Source of the DNA: Nitrospinota bacterium
GTDB taxonomy: Bacteria > Nitrospinota_A > UBA7883 > JACRLM01
Reading direction: 5' to 3'
NCBI GenBank assembly: GCA_016235255.1
Contig: JACRLM010000079.1
Span: 1 to 59,778 of the forward strand
DNA: 59,778 bases
Every line of letters begins with the position of its first letter. The stretch's first letter is position 1. A model generated the notes under the pieces. The model was not told where the DNA came from. It worked only from the letters and a program-made list of their open reading frames with translations, and did not search any database. Positions 17,471 through 26,763 of the stretch are shown here, piece by piece. The translations under genes and the position numbers were made by a program.

Positions 17471-19302
17471 TGGGCGAGGAGAAACTGCGCGTCCTTCTGG
17501 TGGACGACGATAAAATAGACCGCATGGCCATCGAAAGGCTGGTGCGTGAAAAGGGGCTGCCATACGACCTGGTGATGGCCGGGTCCCTTGCCGAGGCGAT
17601 GGAGAGGATAAGCGAGCGCGTCTTCGACGTGGTGATGCTCGACTATATGCTAGGCGACGGCACTGGGCTTGACATCCTGCGCAAGGTGAAGGACACGCCG
17701 GTGTTGTTCGTCACCGGCTCCGGGGACGAGGGGGTGGCCGTCACAGCCATGAAGATGGGGGCCTACGACTACCTGATAAAGGACCCGGAAAGAAGGTACC
17801 TTGCCGTCCTCCCTGAGACGATCTCCAAGGTGGTGGAAAGGCGGAAGGCGGAGGACGCGGTCCGCAAGCTGTCGCGGGTGGTGGAGCAGGCGGCCGACAG
17901 CGTCATGATAACCGACGTCAACGGCGCGATAGAGTATGTCAACCCTTCCTTTGAATTGCTCACAGGCTACTCGCTTGGCGAGGTGGCGGGGCAGAACCCC
18001 CGCATGCTCAAGTCCGGCGTGCACGACAATCTGTTCTACGCCGGGCTGTGGGGCTCTATAATGTCCGGATCGGCCTTCCGGGGCGAAGTGTACAACAAAA
18101 AGAAAAGCGGAGACATATATTGCTGCGAGTCCATGATCACGCCGATCAAGGACGCCTCCGGCAGGATAACCCACTTTGTCGCCACCTCCAGGGACATAAC
18201 CGAGCGCAAGAGCGCGGAGATGGAACTGCGCAAGGCCAAGGAGGCGGCCGAGGAGGCCACCAAGCTTAAGGACAAGTTTGTGTCTCTCGTCTCGCACGAC
18301 CTGCGTAGCCCCCTTTCCTCCGTGATGTCGCTTCTTAACCTTGTGAGGACCAGCCGCGGCCAAACCCTGGACGCCGACACGAAGAACATCCTGGAGACTT
18401 CGACCAAGTCCCTCGAGAAAATGGTGAATCTTATAGAGGAACTGCTCAACATAAGCCGCCTGAAGACGGGGAAACTAAAGCCCAGGCCCAGGTTCTTCGA
18501 CGGATCGGAGATGGCGGGGGCCATTGTGGCCATTTACGAGAACGCCGCCAAGGTCAAGCAGATAAAAGTGGTCAACGAAGTTCCTGCTGGGACGCGGCTT
18601 TTCGCCGACATGACCCTGTTCCAGGAAGTGCTGGAGAACCTGGCGTCCAATGCGGTGAAATTCTGTTCCGCCGGGGACACCATAAAGCTTTTCATCCCCG
18701 CCGGGGAGCCTTCCACGGTGGCGGTTTCCGACACTGGCGAAGGGATAGACCCTGTGACGGCCAAGCGTATATTCAACTATGAGGACAAGACCTCCACCAT
18801 CGGCACCGCCGGAGAGGTGGGCACCGGGCTTGGGCTTCCCCTTTCCAGGGACATAATGCTGGCCCACGGCGGATGGCTTTCCGTGGAGTCGGAAAAGGGG
18901 ATGGGGGCTGTGTTCCACGCCTTGCTTCCGGACATAAAGCCCAGGGTGATGCTGGTGGAGGACGAAGGGCTGGTCCGGCAGATCATGGCGGACATGCTTA
19001 CAACCAGCGGCCTTGAAGTGATCCAGGCGGCGGACGGCGAGGAAGCGCTTGAAAAGATCAAGACCGCCAGGCCGCACATCGTGGTGACGGACCTGATGAT
19101 GCCCAGGATGGACGGCTTCGAGCTTATCCGCCTGCTCAAGGAAAACCCGGAATACAGAGACATCCCCATCATCACCCTCACCGGGGCCGGGCAGACGCAT
19201 ATGGACAGGGCCTTGTCGCTGGGGGCGGACGATTTTGTGACCAAGCCGGCCCGGCGCACGGAGATGATTCCCCGCCTGCAGCGGCTTATCGGCGTGTTCT
19301 AG
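17470..19302 (+). CDS. Hybrid kinase: receiver-PAS-HisKA-ATPase-receiver
   Basis: The 610-residue protein has no membrane segments. The domain order is receiver 1 (about 6-125, Asp58 in MLDYMLGDG), PAS (about 136-255), HisKA with VSHDLRSPLSS (about residue 277), ATPase with DTGEGIDP and GTGLGLPLS, and receiver 2 (about 490-608, VTDLMMPRMDG). It overlaps the preceding receiver gene by one base, so the three genes form one phosphorelay. The first receiver may take phosphate from the upstream kinase. No DNA-binding output lies in the operon. Its PAS domain resembles that of the upstream kinase (shared GQNPRxLKSG), pointing to duplication. Confidence 0.92.
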   Translation: MGEEKLRVLLVDDDKIDRMAIERLVREKGLPYDLVMAGSLAEAMERISERVFDVVMLDYMLGDGTGLDILRKVKDTPVLFVTGSGDEGVAVTAMKMGAYDYLIKDPERRYLAVLPETISKVVERRKAEDAVRKLSRVVEQAADSVMITDVNGAIEYVNPSFELLTGYSLGEVAGQNPRMLKSGVHDNLFYAGLWGSIMSGSAFRGEVYNKKKSGDIYCCESMITPIKDASGRITHFVATSRDITERKSAEMELRKAKEAAEEATKLKDKFVSLVSHDLRSPLSSVMSLLNLVRTSRGQTLDADTKNILETSTKSLEKMVNLIEELLNISRLKTGKLKPRPRFFDGSEMAGAIVAIYENAAKVKQIKVVNEVPAGTRLFADMTLFQEVLENLASNAVKFCSAGDTIKLFIPAGEPSTVAVSDTGEGIDPVTAKRIFNYEDKTSTIGTAGEVGTGLGLPLSRDIMLAHGGWLSVESEKGMGAVFHALLPDIKPRVMLVEDEGLVRQIMADMLTTSGLEVIQAADGEEALEKIKTARPHIVVTDLMMPRMDGFELIRLLKENPEYRDIPIITLTGAGQTHMDRALSLGADDFVTKPARRTEMIPRLQRLIGVF

Positions 19303-19969
19303 CCTCCCCCGTCACTATCCGCGAAAACTCCTCGAATCCGGTCTGCTCGATCAGTTTCCAAAGACGCGCGTGCGAGCCTCCGCGCTCCCGGGCAAACGAT
19401 ATGATCCGGCCGATGACCGCCAGCACGTCCTCTTCGGACTCCATTATGGCAAGCCGCACCCCAACCTTGGGCTTTAGCCCCGCCGCGCCTCCCACCTTTA
19501 TCTCGTAGCCGTCCGGATGGCCGGTCACCCCGATATCCTTTGTGGCGGGTTCGCTGCACGAGCGGGCGCATCCGGCCACGCCTATGGAAAGCTTGGCGGG
19601 GAGCGTTTCGCCCCTGAAGCGTCTGTCTATCTCCAGCGCAAGCCCCAGCACGGGGCGGACGAACCGCTCGCAGAAGGTTTCGGCGGAACACATTTTCACC
19701 GGGCGCACCCCGGCGAACCGGAACGTGTTGCTCTTCGCGCCTGTCTTTTCCTCCAGATTGGCCGGATGGCGGGGCGTGTCCCACACGAACACGATCTCGC
19801 CGGTGAGTTTGACGTTGGTTGCGCCCTCTTGCTCCATAACGCGCGCCAGCTCTTTTAATTGCGCCGCCGGGATAACCCCGGCGGGGATGTACGGGGCGAA
19901 TATGGCGCGGCTCCTTCCGGGATTATCACCCTCCGGGGCCGCTGGATGTTTTTCGCAGTGTCCGCCCAT
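19286..19969 (-). CDS. Short nitrite/sulfite reductase-like siroheme/Fe-S protein
   Basis: The 227-residue protein matches one half of the nitrite/sulfite reductase repeat: a ferredoxin-like N-terminal part (LKELARVMEQEGATNVKLTG) and the cluster/siroheme region. The four ligand cysteines are in CSAETFC (Cx5C) and GCARSC (Cx3C). True assimilatory or dissimilatory enzymes are at least twice as long, so this is a short form. It starts 4 bases after the stop of the membrane-protein gene upstream and is likely co-transcribed with it. Its 3' end overlaps the convergent hybrid kinase gene by 17 bases. The substrate is unknown. Confidence 0.75.
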   Translation of the reverse strand: MGGHCEKHPAAPEGDNPGRSRAIFAPYIPAGVIPAAQLKELARVMEQEGATNVKLTGEIVFVWDTPRHPANLEEKTGAKSNTFRFAGVRPVKMCSAETFCERFVRPVLGLALEIDRRFRGETLPAKLSIGVAGCARSCSEPATKDIGVTGHPDGYEIKVGGAAGLKPKVGVRLAIMESEEDVLAVIGRIISFARERGGSHARLWKLIEQTGFEEFSRIVTGEARTRR

Positions 19970-19972
19970 GAG

Positions 19973-20425
19973 CTAGAACCTCTCTCCGGAAGCTTCCCGC
20001 GCCTGGCTCCCAACCGCGCGGATGCGCGACCAGATGTTCCAGCAGAACAATACGCCCGAACCGATCTGCAAGGCTCCCCCCGCCGCCACAGGCGCCCAAA
20101 AGTGGCCGGAGGGCCAGACCGCCATAGAAAGCTCGCCGGCGGCGCGCATGGCGGTGCCGATGGTGATCAGCCAGTAATTTATCTCCGCAATGCGCGGGCT
20201 GTAGCGCAGGTCCTCCCTGGCGGGGCGGGGGAACATCCAGTAGGCCACCCCCATGATGAGCATGATGACAAAGCCGAACAGGGTAAGATGGGTGTGGGCC
20301 GAGATTATAACGGGATTTACCGCCCACCCGGCCAGTTGGGAGGCGAGCGTCCAGCCTCCAAGGGCCAGGCCGCACAGGAAAAACAAAAGCGCCGTCTTCA
20401 CATAGCGGCGCGCAAGTCCGAACAT
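19973..20425 (-). CDS. Four-helix oxidase subunit I-like membrane protein
   Basis: The 150-residue protein has four predicted membrane helices (about 10-30, 40-65, 80-103, 112-135). The motif SAHTHLTLFGFVIMLIMG, followed by YWMFPRP, resembles the heme-ligand region of cbb3/NorB-type subunit I. The rest of a twelve-helix oxidase is missing, so it is a mini version and not a full oxidase. Two His residues in AHTH and one near HFW could bind heme. It sits just upstream of a siroheme-type reductase fragment, which suggests a joint redox role. Function unknown. Confidence 0.7.
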   Translation of the reverse strand: MFGLARRYVKTALLFFLCGLALGGWTLASQLAGWAVNPVIISAHTHLTLFGFVIMLIMGVAYWMFPRPAREDLRYSPRIAEINYWLITIGTAMRAAGELSMAVWPSGHFWAPVAAGGALQIGSGVLFCWNIWSRIRAVGSQAREASGERF

Positions 20426-20507
20426 TATATGATCCGTCTTAAAGCTTGTTAATGGCTGGTTTTCATTTTATTCTTAAAGCCGGTCCGGTACATATGATTT
20501 TTGGCAT

Positions 20508-21848
20508 ATGGAGGCAAATCCTGTGAGATTATTCGCCGCCGCGGCGGTGGCCCTGGTCATACTGTCCACAAACGCCGGCGCCGCCGAAAAGAAAAGCGCG
20601 GGGGTGGAAAGCCAGATCGAAAGCCTCCGGGATGACCTGCGCCAGGAATCGGAGCGCCGCCGGGAACTGGAAAAACTTATCGACGACCTTACCCGGGAAA
20701 AAGACAACGGCCAGCCGCGCCAGCCCCAGGAAAGAGAGATGGACGCGCCGCCCGCGATGGAGATGGACGATGAAGGGGACGCCGGGGAGCCGGCCGAAGA
20801 GTCCGTTGACAGGATATGGAAGGGGATGGAGTTCGCCGGGGGCGTGACCGGCGTTGTGCAGGGGACGTCGGCGGGCGGGGGGCGGGCCTCCAGCGAGAGG
20901 ACCGGCTCTTCATACAGCGCCGCCATGGAAATGATTTACCATCAGGATGACAATTATTATCTTATAACCAGCCTCACCGCGGACTCGGGGCTGGGGGGCA
21001 ACGGCAAGTTCGCCACGGACATCATGCCCGATTACGGAGCGCGCCGCACCGAGGGGAGGGGCGGGGCCGAGCAGGTGGCCCTCACCCAGGCGTTTTTCGA
21101 GGGGCTTTTCCTTGAAAGGAAGCTGGCGGTGAACCTGGGGAAGCTGGACATACATTCCCTGTACGACGAGAATATCCTGGCCGGGAACGAGAACACCGGT
21201 TTTCTTTCCGGCGCGCTGAACCGGGCCGCCGGCACTGTTGGCCGGGCGCTCGATTACAACAACACCGTGGGGGCCAGGGCGCTCGCCTCCCTGTCGCAAT
21301 GGGCGGAAGCGCAGGTGATTTACGCCCATTCCGGGCTTGACGGGCTGGAAAGTTCGCCGTTTTCCGTGTTCCAGTTCACGTTGCGGCCGGGCCTTTTCAA
21401 CCTGGAGGGGAATTACAGGTTTTACGCGGCGCATGATGGCCGGGTGTACCACGACGCCGCCGGCAATGAAAAAAGCGGCCTGGTGTACGGATTTAACTTC
21501 GACCAGTTCATCACCGACAACGTCGGCTTTTTTTTCCGCTGGTCCGCCCAGGCCAAGGATGTGCGGGAAAACAGGGTGACCGCGATGTATTCGGGGGGGC
21601 TGACGCTCACCGGAGGGATGTGGGGGAGGGTGGACGACCTTTTCGGGCTCGGATACGCCAAACTGGAGCTTAACGACACGCCAGCGCAACCTTACGAAGG
21701 GGGGCAGGGCGTTGTCGAAGCTTACTATAATGTGAAGGTGAACCCCATGGTGTCCGTTTCTTTTGACGTCCAGTTCCACTCCATGCTGCCCCAACCCAAA
21801 GACAGGGACATGACGGTGGCCGGAGCGCGCGCGAGGATTGATTTTTAA
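20508..21848 (+). CDS. OprB-like outer-membrane porin
   Basis: The 446-residue protein has a signal peptide (cut near NAGA-A, residue 25), a charged coiled-coil segment (about 30-65), an acidic linker, and then a long beta-strand-rich region ending in Phe, as outer-membrane barrels do. Features such as VNLGKLD, FLSGALNRA and the strand pattern RFYAAHDGRVYHD fit carbohydrate-selective porins of the OprB family. The N-terminal coiled coil may anchor it to peptidoglycan or form trimers. ATG 20508 is in the NdeI-like CATATG; a GTG at 20523 is an alternative start. The substrate is not known. Confidence 0.75.
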   Translation: MEANPVRLFAAAAVALVILSTNAGAAEKKSAGVESQIESLRDDLRQESERRRELEKLIDDLTREKDNGQPRQPQEREMDAPPAMEMDDEGDAGEPAEESVDRIWKGMEFAGGVTGVVQGTSAGGGRASSERTGSSYSAAMEMIYHQDDNYYLITSLTADSGLGGNGKFATDIMPDYGARRTEGRGGAEQVALTQAFFEGLFLERKLAVNLGKLDIHSLYDENILAGNENTGFLSGALNRAAGTVGRALDYNNTVGARALASLSQWAEAQVIYAHSGLDGLESSPFSVFQFTLRPGLFNLEGNYRFYAAHDGRVYHDAAGNEKSGLVYGFNFDQFITDNVGFFFRWSAQAKDVRENRVTAMYSGGLTLTGGMWGRVDDLFGLGYAKLELNDTPAQPYEGGQGVVEAYYNVKVNPMVSVSFDVQFHSMLPQPKDRDMTVAGARARIDF

Positions 21849-21896
21849 GGCCTGTTTTTTATCGGTTCGCCGGTTGCAATTTGGGGCTATTTAAAG

Positions 21897-21924
21897 TAAA
21901 TTGTACGCCTAAGTACGCCGTATC
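21897..21924 (+). promoter_or_regulatory. Possible sigma-28 (FliA) site upstream of the hemerythrin chemoreceptor
   Basis: TAAA (21897-21900), a 16-base spacer and GCCGTATC (21917-21924) approximate the flagellar sigma consensus TAAA-N15-GCCGATAA. The spacing matches that of the better site upstream of flgM. The last half of the -10 deviates, so this is tentative. Confidence 0.3.
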
Positions 21925-21968
21925 CAGTTAGCTTTTCTTCAAACCGAGTCTTTATCTACGGGGGGATT

Positions 21969-24740
21969 GTGACCAGGTTAATATCCGCAGCGCTATTGAC
22001 TATCGCCATTTCATGGCCCACTTTCGTTTATGCCGCCGAAGAAGCCGCTTACACGCCCAAAAACCCGGCGGTCCTGGCCACGCTGGCGGATGACGACACC
22101 GTTAAGACCCTTTCCGCCAACTGGCTGGAAAAGCAGAAAAGCGAGGAGGCGGCCGGGGTGGACGTTTCGGGCAAGCCGTCGTTCTCCGCGGCCTTCTGGA
22201 TAGTGATCGTGGCGGTGATGGTGCTCATCGTGGCTCCGCTGGTGGTCTCCTTCGGCGCGGCGGCCAAGAAAACGAGCATAAGCTTGAAGCTGTACAACAG
22301 CCATGGGAGCCTTGTGATCCTGGCGCTGATACTGGGGGTGACCGGATATCTGTATATCAGCAGGCTGACGTCGGTTTCCGCGCTGGACAAAAGCTTCCTC
22401 GGCTTAAACAACATGGTCAACAAACTAAACCTGGCGCAAAGCAACTTCCTGCTGTACGGCTTTAAGAGCAAGGGCTACGCGGACAAGCAGGTGTCGCAGA
22501 TAAAGTCCATCGTGGAGGAGTTCGGGGCCGACTTTAAGAACATACAGGCGGATTCCCACGCGGGGCCAGAGGAGCTTGCCATAGTGGACAAGATGAGAGA
22601 GTCCACCTCCAGCTACGAAAAGAGCTTTGGCAGCATGGTGAAGGCGTACACCGCCATGTATGACGCCCATATGAAAAGCGACCTTTTGTCCGATGAGATC
22701 GCGTCGTCCCTTTCCGACGAAAAGGGGGGCTCCGGCGCTCTTATAAGGCTTCGGCAGGTGGAGACGGCCAAAGCCCAGTTCGACGTGCATAAGAAACTTT
22801 CCAATGTGGAGGAGATGGCCGATGAATTGAGCCGGTTCATGCCGCAGGCCGGTTCGATAAAGGGGGCCGACCAATATAAGCAGCTCCTTGTCCAGCTTGT
22901 AAAGCAGACGGCGGAGGTGGAGCGGGAGACGGCGAAGATGTCCGGCGTGGTGGCCACTATGCGCGGGCTGACCATGGCCGGGATGAAACAGCTTGGGGGC
23001 AAGGCGGACACGTTGTTCACCGAGGCGAACACCGCCTCTTCCGTGCTTATCGTGATGGCGCTGATGGTGGGCATAATCCCGACGGTGATAGTGACCCGCT
23101 CGATCACCCTTCCCATGGGGCAGGTGGTGCACATGATCCAGGAAATGGGCAAGGGGCACCTGGAAGAGCGGCTCAACCTTGGCCGGTCGGACGAAATAGG
23201 GCAGATGTCCAAGGCGATGGACGATTTCGCGGACAACCTGCAGTATGAGGTGGTGGCGGCGTTAGAGCACCTGGCGGAGGGGGATTTGACCTTCGAGGCG
23301 ATGCCCAAGGACCAGAAGGACGCCATCATGGGCGCCGTGAAAAGGACGGTGGAGGACCTGAACAACCTGATGGTCCAGATAAACATGGGGGGGGACCATA
23401 TCGCCTCCGGGTCGGCCAAGCTGTCCGAATCGAGCCAGGCGCTCTCGCAGGGCGCCTCGCAGCAGGCCTCGGCGCTGGTGCAGATAACAAGCTCGCTGGA
23501 GCATATCGCCTCTCAGACCGGGAAGAACGCGGACAACGCCTCCCAGGCCAACAAGCTGGCGCATCACTCGCTGGGGGCGGCGCAGGAAGGCAACTCCCGG
23601 ATGAAGGACATGGTGGCCGCCATGGCGGAGATAAACCAGTCCAGCCAGAACATATTCAAGATCATCAAGGTGATAGACGAGATCGCGTTCCAGACCAACC
23701 TGCTTGCGCTCAACGCGGCGGTGGAGGCGGCCCGGGCCGGCAAGCACGGCAAGGGTTTTGCCGTGGTGGCCGAAGAGGTGCGAAACCTGGCCGCCCGCAG
23801 CGCCCAGGCGGCCAAGGAGACGGCGGAGCTTATTGAAGGTTCCGTCACCAAGACCAAGAACGGCGCCGAGATAGCCGACAACACCGCGGCGGCCCTGGAG
23901 CTTATCGTCGCCGAGGTGACCAAGGTGACCAGCCTCGTGGGGGACATAGCCGAATCGTCCAACCGCCAGGCGCAGGGGATCAGCGAGGTGAACCGCGGCC
24001 TTGGCGAGATAGACAAGGTGACCCAGCGCACAAGCTCCATCGCCGAGGGGACCGCTTCTTCGGCCATGGAGCTTTCCAACCAGGCCGTGCGGCTCAAGAA
24101 CATGCTGTCGCGCTTCAAGCTGTATGAAAACGGATCAATGGCGCCCAAGGCGCTGGCCGCCGCGCCCGAACCCGCCGCCAGGGCGGCCTTGCATGCGCAA
24201 AAGGCGGAATCCGCCAAAAAAGAGGCGCCCAGGCCCTTCACCGCGCCTTCCGCCGCATCCAGCCAGAGGATAAAGTGGGATCCTGCCATATACGCCACCG
24301 GCGTGTTCGAGATGGACGAGCAGCACAAGCGGCTTATCCACATATTGAACACGCTTTACGACCATGAGCATTCCGGCGACACAAAGCTTGTCGGCGAGAC
24401 GCTAGGCTCCCTGCTCGAATACGCCAAGACGCACCTGTCCGACGAGGAAGAGTTGCTCCAGAAGGTGAAATTCCCTGAATACACGGCGCACAAGAAGTTA
24501 CACACCGACCTGCTCAACGACGTGACCAGGCTGTATGGGGACTACGCCGAGGGGCGCACCCCCAGCATTCTCAAGCTGCTGGGATTCCTGCGCAACTGGC
24601 TGAACAACCATATCCAGCGGGACGACAGGAAATACGGCGACTTTATCGCAAAGAACGAAGGGGCCGCCCTCGCCGCGCCAAGGAACTCTGGCGCGAAGAA
24701 GGTCATCTCACTGGACGACGACGATTTCTCCTCGTTCTAG
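21969..24740 (+). CDS. Chemoreceptor with C-terminal hemerythrin domain
   Basis: The 923-residue methyl-accepting chemotaxis protein starts with GTG after GGGGG. A signal-like helix (1-22) and helices near 72-96 and 115-135 precede a helical sensor region; a further helix (about 358-380) leads into HAMP. The signalling tip has the invariant block [21 protein letters not shown]. The final 130 residues are a bacteriohemerythrin domain: DEQHKRL, THLSDEE, HKKLH and HIQRDD supply all five His plus the Glu and Asp of the di-iron, O2-binding site. The domain is cytosolic, so internal oxygen (as in DcrH) is the likely signal. Its methylated coiled coil would drive CheA. Confidence 0.95.
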   Translation: MTRLISAALLTIAISWPTFVYAAEEAAYTPKNPAVLATLADDDTVKTLSANWLEKQKSEEAAGVDVSGKPSFSAAFWIVIVAVMVLIVAPLVVSFGAAAKKTSISLKLYNSHGSLVILALILGVTGYLYISRLTSVSALDKSFLGLNNMVNKLNLAQSNFLLYGFKSKGYADKQVSQIKSIVEEFGADFKNIQADSHAGPEELAIVDKMRESTSSYEKSFGSMVKAYTAMYDAHMKSDLLSDEIASSLSDEKGGSGALIRLRQVETAKAQFDVHKKLSNVEEMADELSRFMPQAGSIKGADQYKQLLVQLVKQTAEVERETAKMSGVVATMRGLTMAGMKQLGGKADTLFTEANTASSVLIVMALMVGIIPTVIVTRSITLPMGQVVHMIQEMGKGHLEERLNLGRSDEIGQMSKAMDDFADNLQYEVVAALEHLAEGDLTFEAMPKDQKDAIMGAVKRTVEDLNNLMVQINMGGDHIASGSAKLSESSQALSQGASQQASALVQITSSLEHIASQTGKNADNASQANKLAHHSLGAAQEGNSRMKDMVAAMAEINQSSQNIFKIIKVIDEIAFQTNLLALNAAVEAARAGKHGKGFAVVAEEVRNLAARSAQAAKETAELIEGSVTKTKNGAEIADNTAAALELIVAEVTKVTSLVGDIAESSNRQAQGISEVNRGLGEIDKVTQRTSSIAEGTASSAMELSNQAVRLKNMLSRFKLYENGSMAPKALAAAPEPAARAALHAQKAESAKKEAPRPFTAPSAASSQRIKWDPAIYATGVFEMDEQHKRLIHILNTLYDHEHSGDTKLVGETLGSLLEYAKTHLSDEEELLQKVKFPEYTAHKKLHTDLLNDVTRLYGDYAEGRTPSILKLLGFLRNWLNNHIQRDDRKYGDFIAKNEGAALAAPRNSGAKKVISLDDDDFSSF

Positions 24741-25054
24741 CAGCCGGACTTGCCGCAGCCGCAGCTTTTGGGGGCGTTGGGATTGTTGACGACGAACGAA
24801 GGGCCATAGGCCCCGTCCGCGAAGTCTATTTCCGATCCGGTCAGTTGCGTCAGGGAGTTGGGGTCCACAAGCACCGATATGCCGTTGGAGTCGAACCGCG
24901 CGTCCCCCTCGCCTTGAGTGTCAAAACCCAACTGGTATTGGGGCCCGCCGCATCCGCTTCCGGCGATGGCGATCCGCAGGTTTTTACCGGCGGCGCCCGA
25001 TTCGGTCTGGACTTTGAGTATCTGTTCGGCGGCTTTCTGGCTCACAGTGATCAT
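24737..25054 (-). CDS. A-type Fe-S carrier (IscA/ErpA family)
   Basis: The 105-residue HesB/IscA protein carries iron-sulfur clusters to target enzymes. The three conserved cysteines are present in GSGCGGPQY (C35) and SCGCGKSGC at the C-terminus; the last Cys is extra. It is more divergent than textbook ErpA, so no symbol is given. It has a good promoter (25135-25164). Its 3' end overlaps the convergent chemoreceptor gene by 4 bases. Confidence 0.9.
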   Translation of the reverse strand: MITVSQKAAEQILKVQTESGAAGKNLRIAIAGSGCGGPQYQLGFDTQGEGDARFDSNGISVLVDPNSLTQLTGSEIDFADGAYGPSFVVNNPNAPKSCGCGKSGC

Positions 25055-25134
25055 TTAAACAACTCCTTATATTTGGCGACGCCGCTATTTTCCCCGGAAG
25101 GGCCGATAGCTTCATCAGTAAATAACATTTATAA

Positions 25135-25164
25135 ATTATAACAGCCGGTCCGGCCCCCGGTCAA
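25135..25164 (-). promoter_or_regulatory. Promoter of the Fe-S carrier gene
   Basis: On the minus strand, TTGACC (25159-25164), an 18-base spacer and a perfect TATAAT (25135-25140) lie about 80 bases before the start codon at 25054. The spacer is very GC-rich and forms a CCCCCGG/CCGGGGG-type hairpin with flanking bases. No known iron-regulator box was recognised. Confidence 0.65.
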
Positions 25165-25180
25165 ACCGGGGGCGAATTGG

Positions 25181-25301
25181 GTAGTGTTTCAGTTTGCTAT
25201 TTGATGTCATGCTGAGCAACGCGAAGCATCTCCCTATAGTTTCGATACTTTTTCAAAGTGGATTCTTCGCTATCGCTCAGAATGACAAACTGAGACACTA
25301 C
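25181..25301. repeat. 121-bp MITE-like inverted-repeat element
   Basis: The ends GTAGTGTTTCAGTTTG (25181-25196) and CAAACTGAGACACTAC (25286-25301) are inverted repeats with one mismatch. Inner arms TGTCATGCTGAGC...GCGAAGCATC and GATTCTTCGC...CTCAGAATGACA also pair imperfectly, so the whole element can fold into a long hairpin. It encodes nothing. A half copy lies at 38302-38352. It has the form of a miniature inverted-repeat transposable element; no target-site duplication is obvious. Confidence 0.8.
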
Positions 25302-25369
25302 TGCGAATTGCGGACGCCCGCCGCCGTTAACACTTTCACCCGCCGCCCGGTCTGGTCTATCATTATTTT

Positions 25370-26263
25370 ATGAGCATGAAACCGGCCGGTTCGCCATTTA
25401 ATCTGGACGACAGGGAGACTTACGAGCGGTGGAAATTCCGCAAGCTCGCGGAAAGCCCGAAGTCCATCGGCGACCTTATGGTGGAAGTGGCCGATCCCGC
25501 AAGAATAACCAAGGCCGAGCGGGCCGCCATACTGGAGCGAATAGTCAGGGCAAATATGGCCATATACATCACCGGCAAGGGCGAAGACCCGGACAGGGAG
25601 ATACCCCGCGCCGTGATGCGGCAGTTCAATGCGGTCCGATACGACAAAAACCCGGAAGCGGACGAAACAGGCGTCACCACCATCACCCCGAAAGAAGATA
25701 TCGCCGCCACCGCCGGATACGATTACATCCCGTACAGCTTCAAGCCGATCCAGTGGCACACGGACGGATATTACAACCCGCCGGAACGGCTTGTGCGCTC
25801 GCTGATCCTCCATTGCGTCAAGAACGCCGCCCGGGGAGGGGAGAACGAGCTTATGGACCACGAGATGCTGTATATACTGCTTCGCGGCAAAAATCCCGAT
25901 TACATCCGCGCCCTGATGATGGAAGACGCCATGACAATCCCCGCCCGGATGGAAGGTGGAACCGTGGCCCGGCCGGACCAGCCGGGGCCGGTGTTCCGGG
26001 TGGACCCGGCGGACGGGTCGCTTGCGATGCGATACACCCACCGGATAAAAAGCGTTGTGTGGAAAAAAGAGGCCCGGGAGGCGATGGAAGCTATCCGCGC
26101 CATTCTTGCCGCCCCGTCGCCGTATATACTGCGCGGGACGCTGGAGCCGGGCTGGGGATTATTGTGCAACAACGCGCTTCACACCCGCGCCGCCTTCGAG
26201 CATAACCAAAGCGGCATGGAAAGGACGATGTACAGGATACGTTCGTTCGACAGGCTCAGGTGA
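25370..26263 (+). CDS. TauD/TfdA-like Fe(II)/2-oxoglutarate dioxygenase
   Basis: The 297-residue protein has the iron-binding facial triad: HTD in QWHTDGYYN (about residue 124), and the distal His in NALHTRAAFEH with a nearby Arg for 2-oxoglutarate. The segment ARGGENELMDHEMLYILL after the HxD is typical of TauD/TfdA enzymes. Substrates in this family range from taurine to clavaminate and cannot be told here; no sulfonate genes are adjacent. Start ATG 25370 or ATG 25376. It sits next to the inverted-repeat element and converges on the toxin gene 11 bases downstream. Confidence 0.85.
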   Translation: MSMKPAGSPFNLDDRETYERWKFRKLAESPKSIGDLMVEVADPARITKAERAAILERIVRANMAIYITGKGEDPDREIPRAVMRQFNAVRYDKNPEADETGVTTITPKEDIAATAGYDYIPYSFKPIQWHTDGYYNPPERLVRSLILHCVKNAARGGENELMDHEMLYILLRGKNPDYIRALMMEDAMTIPARMEGGTVARPDQPGPVFRVDPADGSLAMRYTHRIKSVVWKKEAREAMEAIRAILAAPSPYILRGTLEPGWGLLCNNALHTRAAFEHNQSGMERTMYRIRSFDRLR

Positions 26264-26274
26264 GGGTATGGACA

Positions 26275-26763
26275 TTAAAGTTTCTTGACAGACGCAAGCG
26301 GCAAGAACAATGTCGCTGGCGAATCCGGCAAGGCGATAAATCCATGATGCAAATAGAATTTTCGCGCTGATTCATCCTTCGCGTCGGCGATCAAGGCGTA
26401 TGCCGCCACATCCGATTTGCCGGCCCGGATCAGCGCGTCGGCCAATAGCGCGCCGCCGAGCCCCCGCCCCTTGAAATTATTGTCCACCGCCAACCGGCCC
26501 AGGCGCACCACCGGCACAGAAGGGTAGCGCGGCAACTTGTTTTTAACTCCGCCGGGCAGATCGGTGAGCGGCACACTGGCCGCCGACAATGTGTAGTAAC
26601 CGGCTATGATGTGGCCGCTTGCGACGGCGATAAAACACTTTGTCACCCGTCTGCGGATGTCCTGTGTGACTTGCTTTTGGAAGTAACGGTCGAGCGATTG
26701 AGTCCCGCATTCGAATGTTGAGCGGTCATCCTCAACGTCGAGGGGGCGGATGCGCAAGCCCAC
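26275..26763 (-). CDS. GNAT acetyltransferase toxin (TacT/AtaT type)
   Basis: From GTG 26763 (which overlaps the antitoxin stop as TAGTG) the product is 162 residues, the usual TacT length. The acetyl-CoA loop is FKGRGLGGALL and the C-terminal KFYLHHGF supplies the conserved Tyr. Toxins of this family acetylate the amino group of aminoacyl-tRNAs and stop translation. The longer upstream frame runs through the antitoxin gene and is not used. Pairing with a DUF1778 gene is the classic arrangement. Confidence 0.92.
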   Translation of the reverse strand: MGLRIRPLDVEDDRSTFECGTQSLDRYFQKQVTQDIRRRVTKCFIAVASGHIIAGYYTLSAASVPLTDLPGGVKNKLPRYPSVPVVRLGRLAVDNNFKGRGLGGALLADALIRAGKSDVAAYALIADAKDESARKFYLHHGFIALPDSPATLFLPLASVKKL

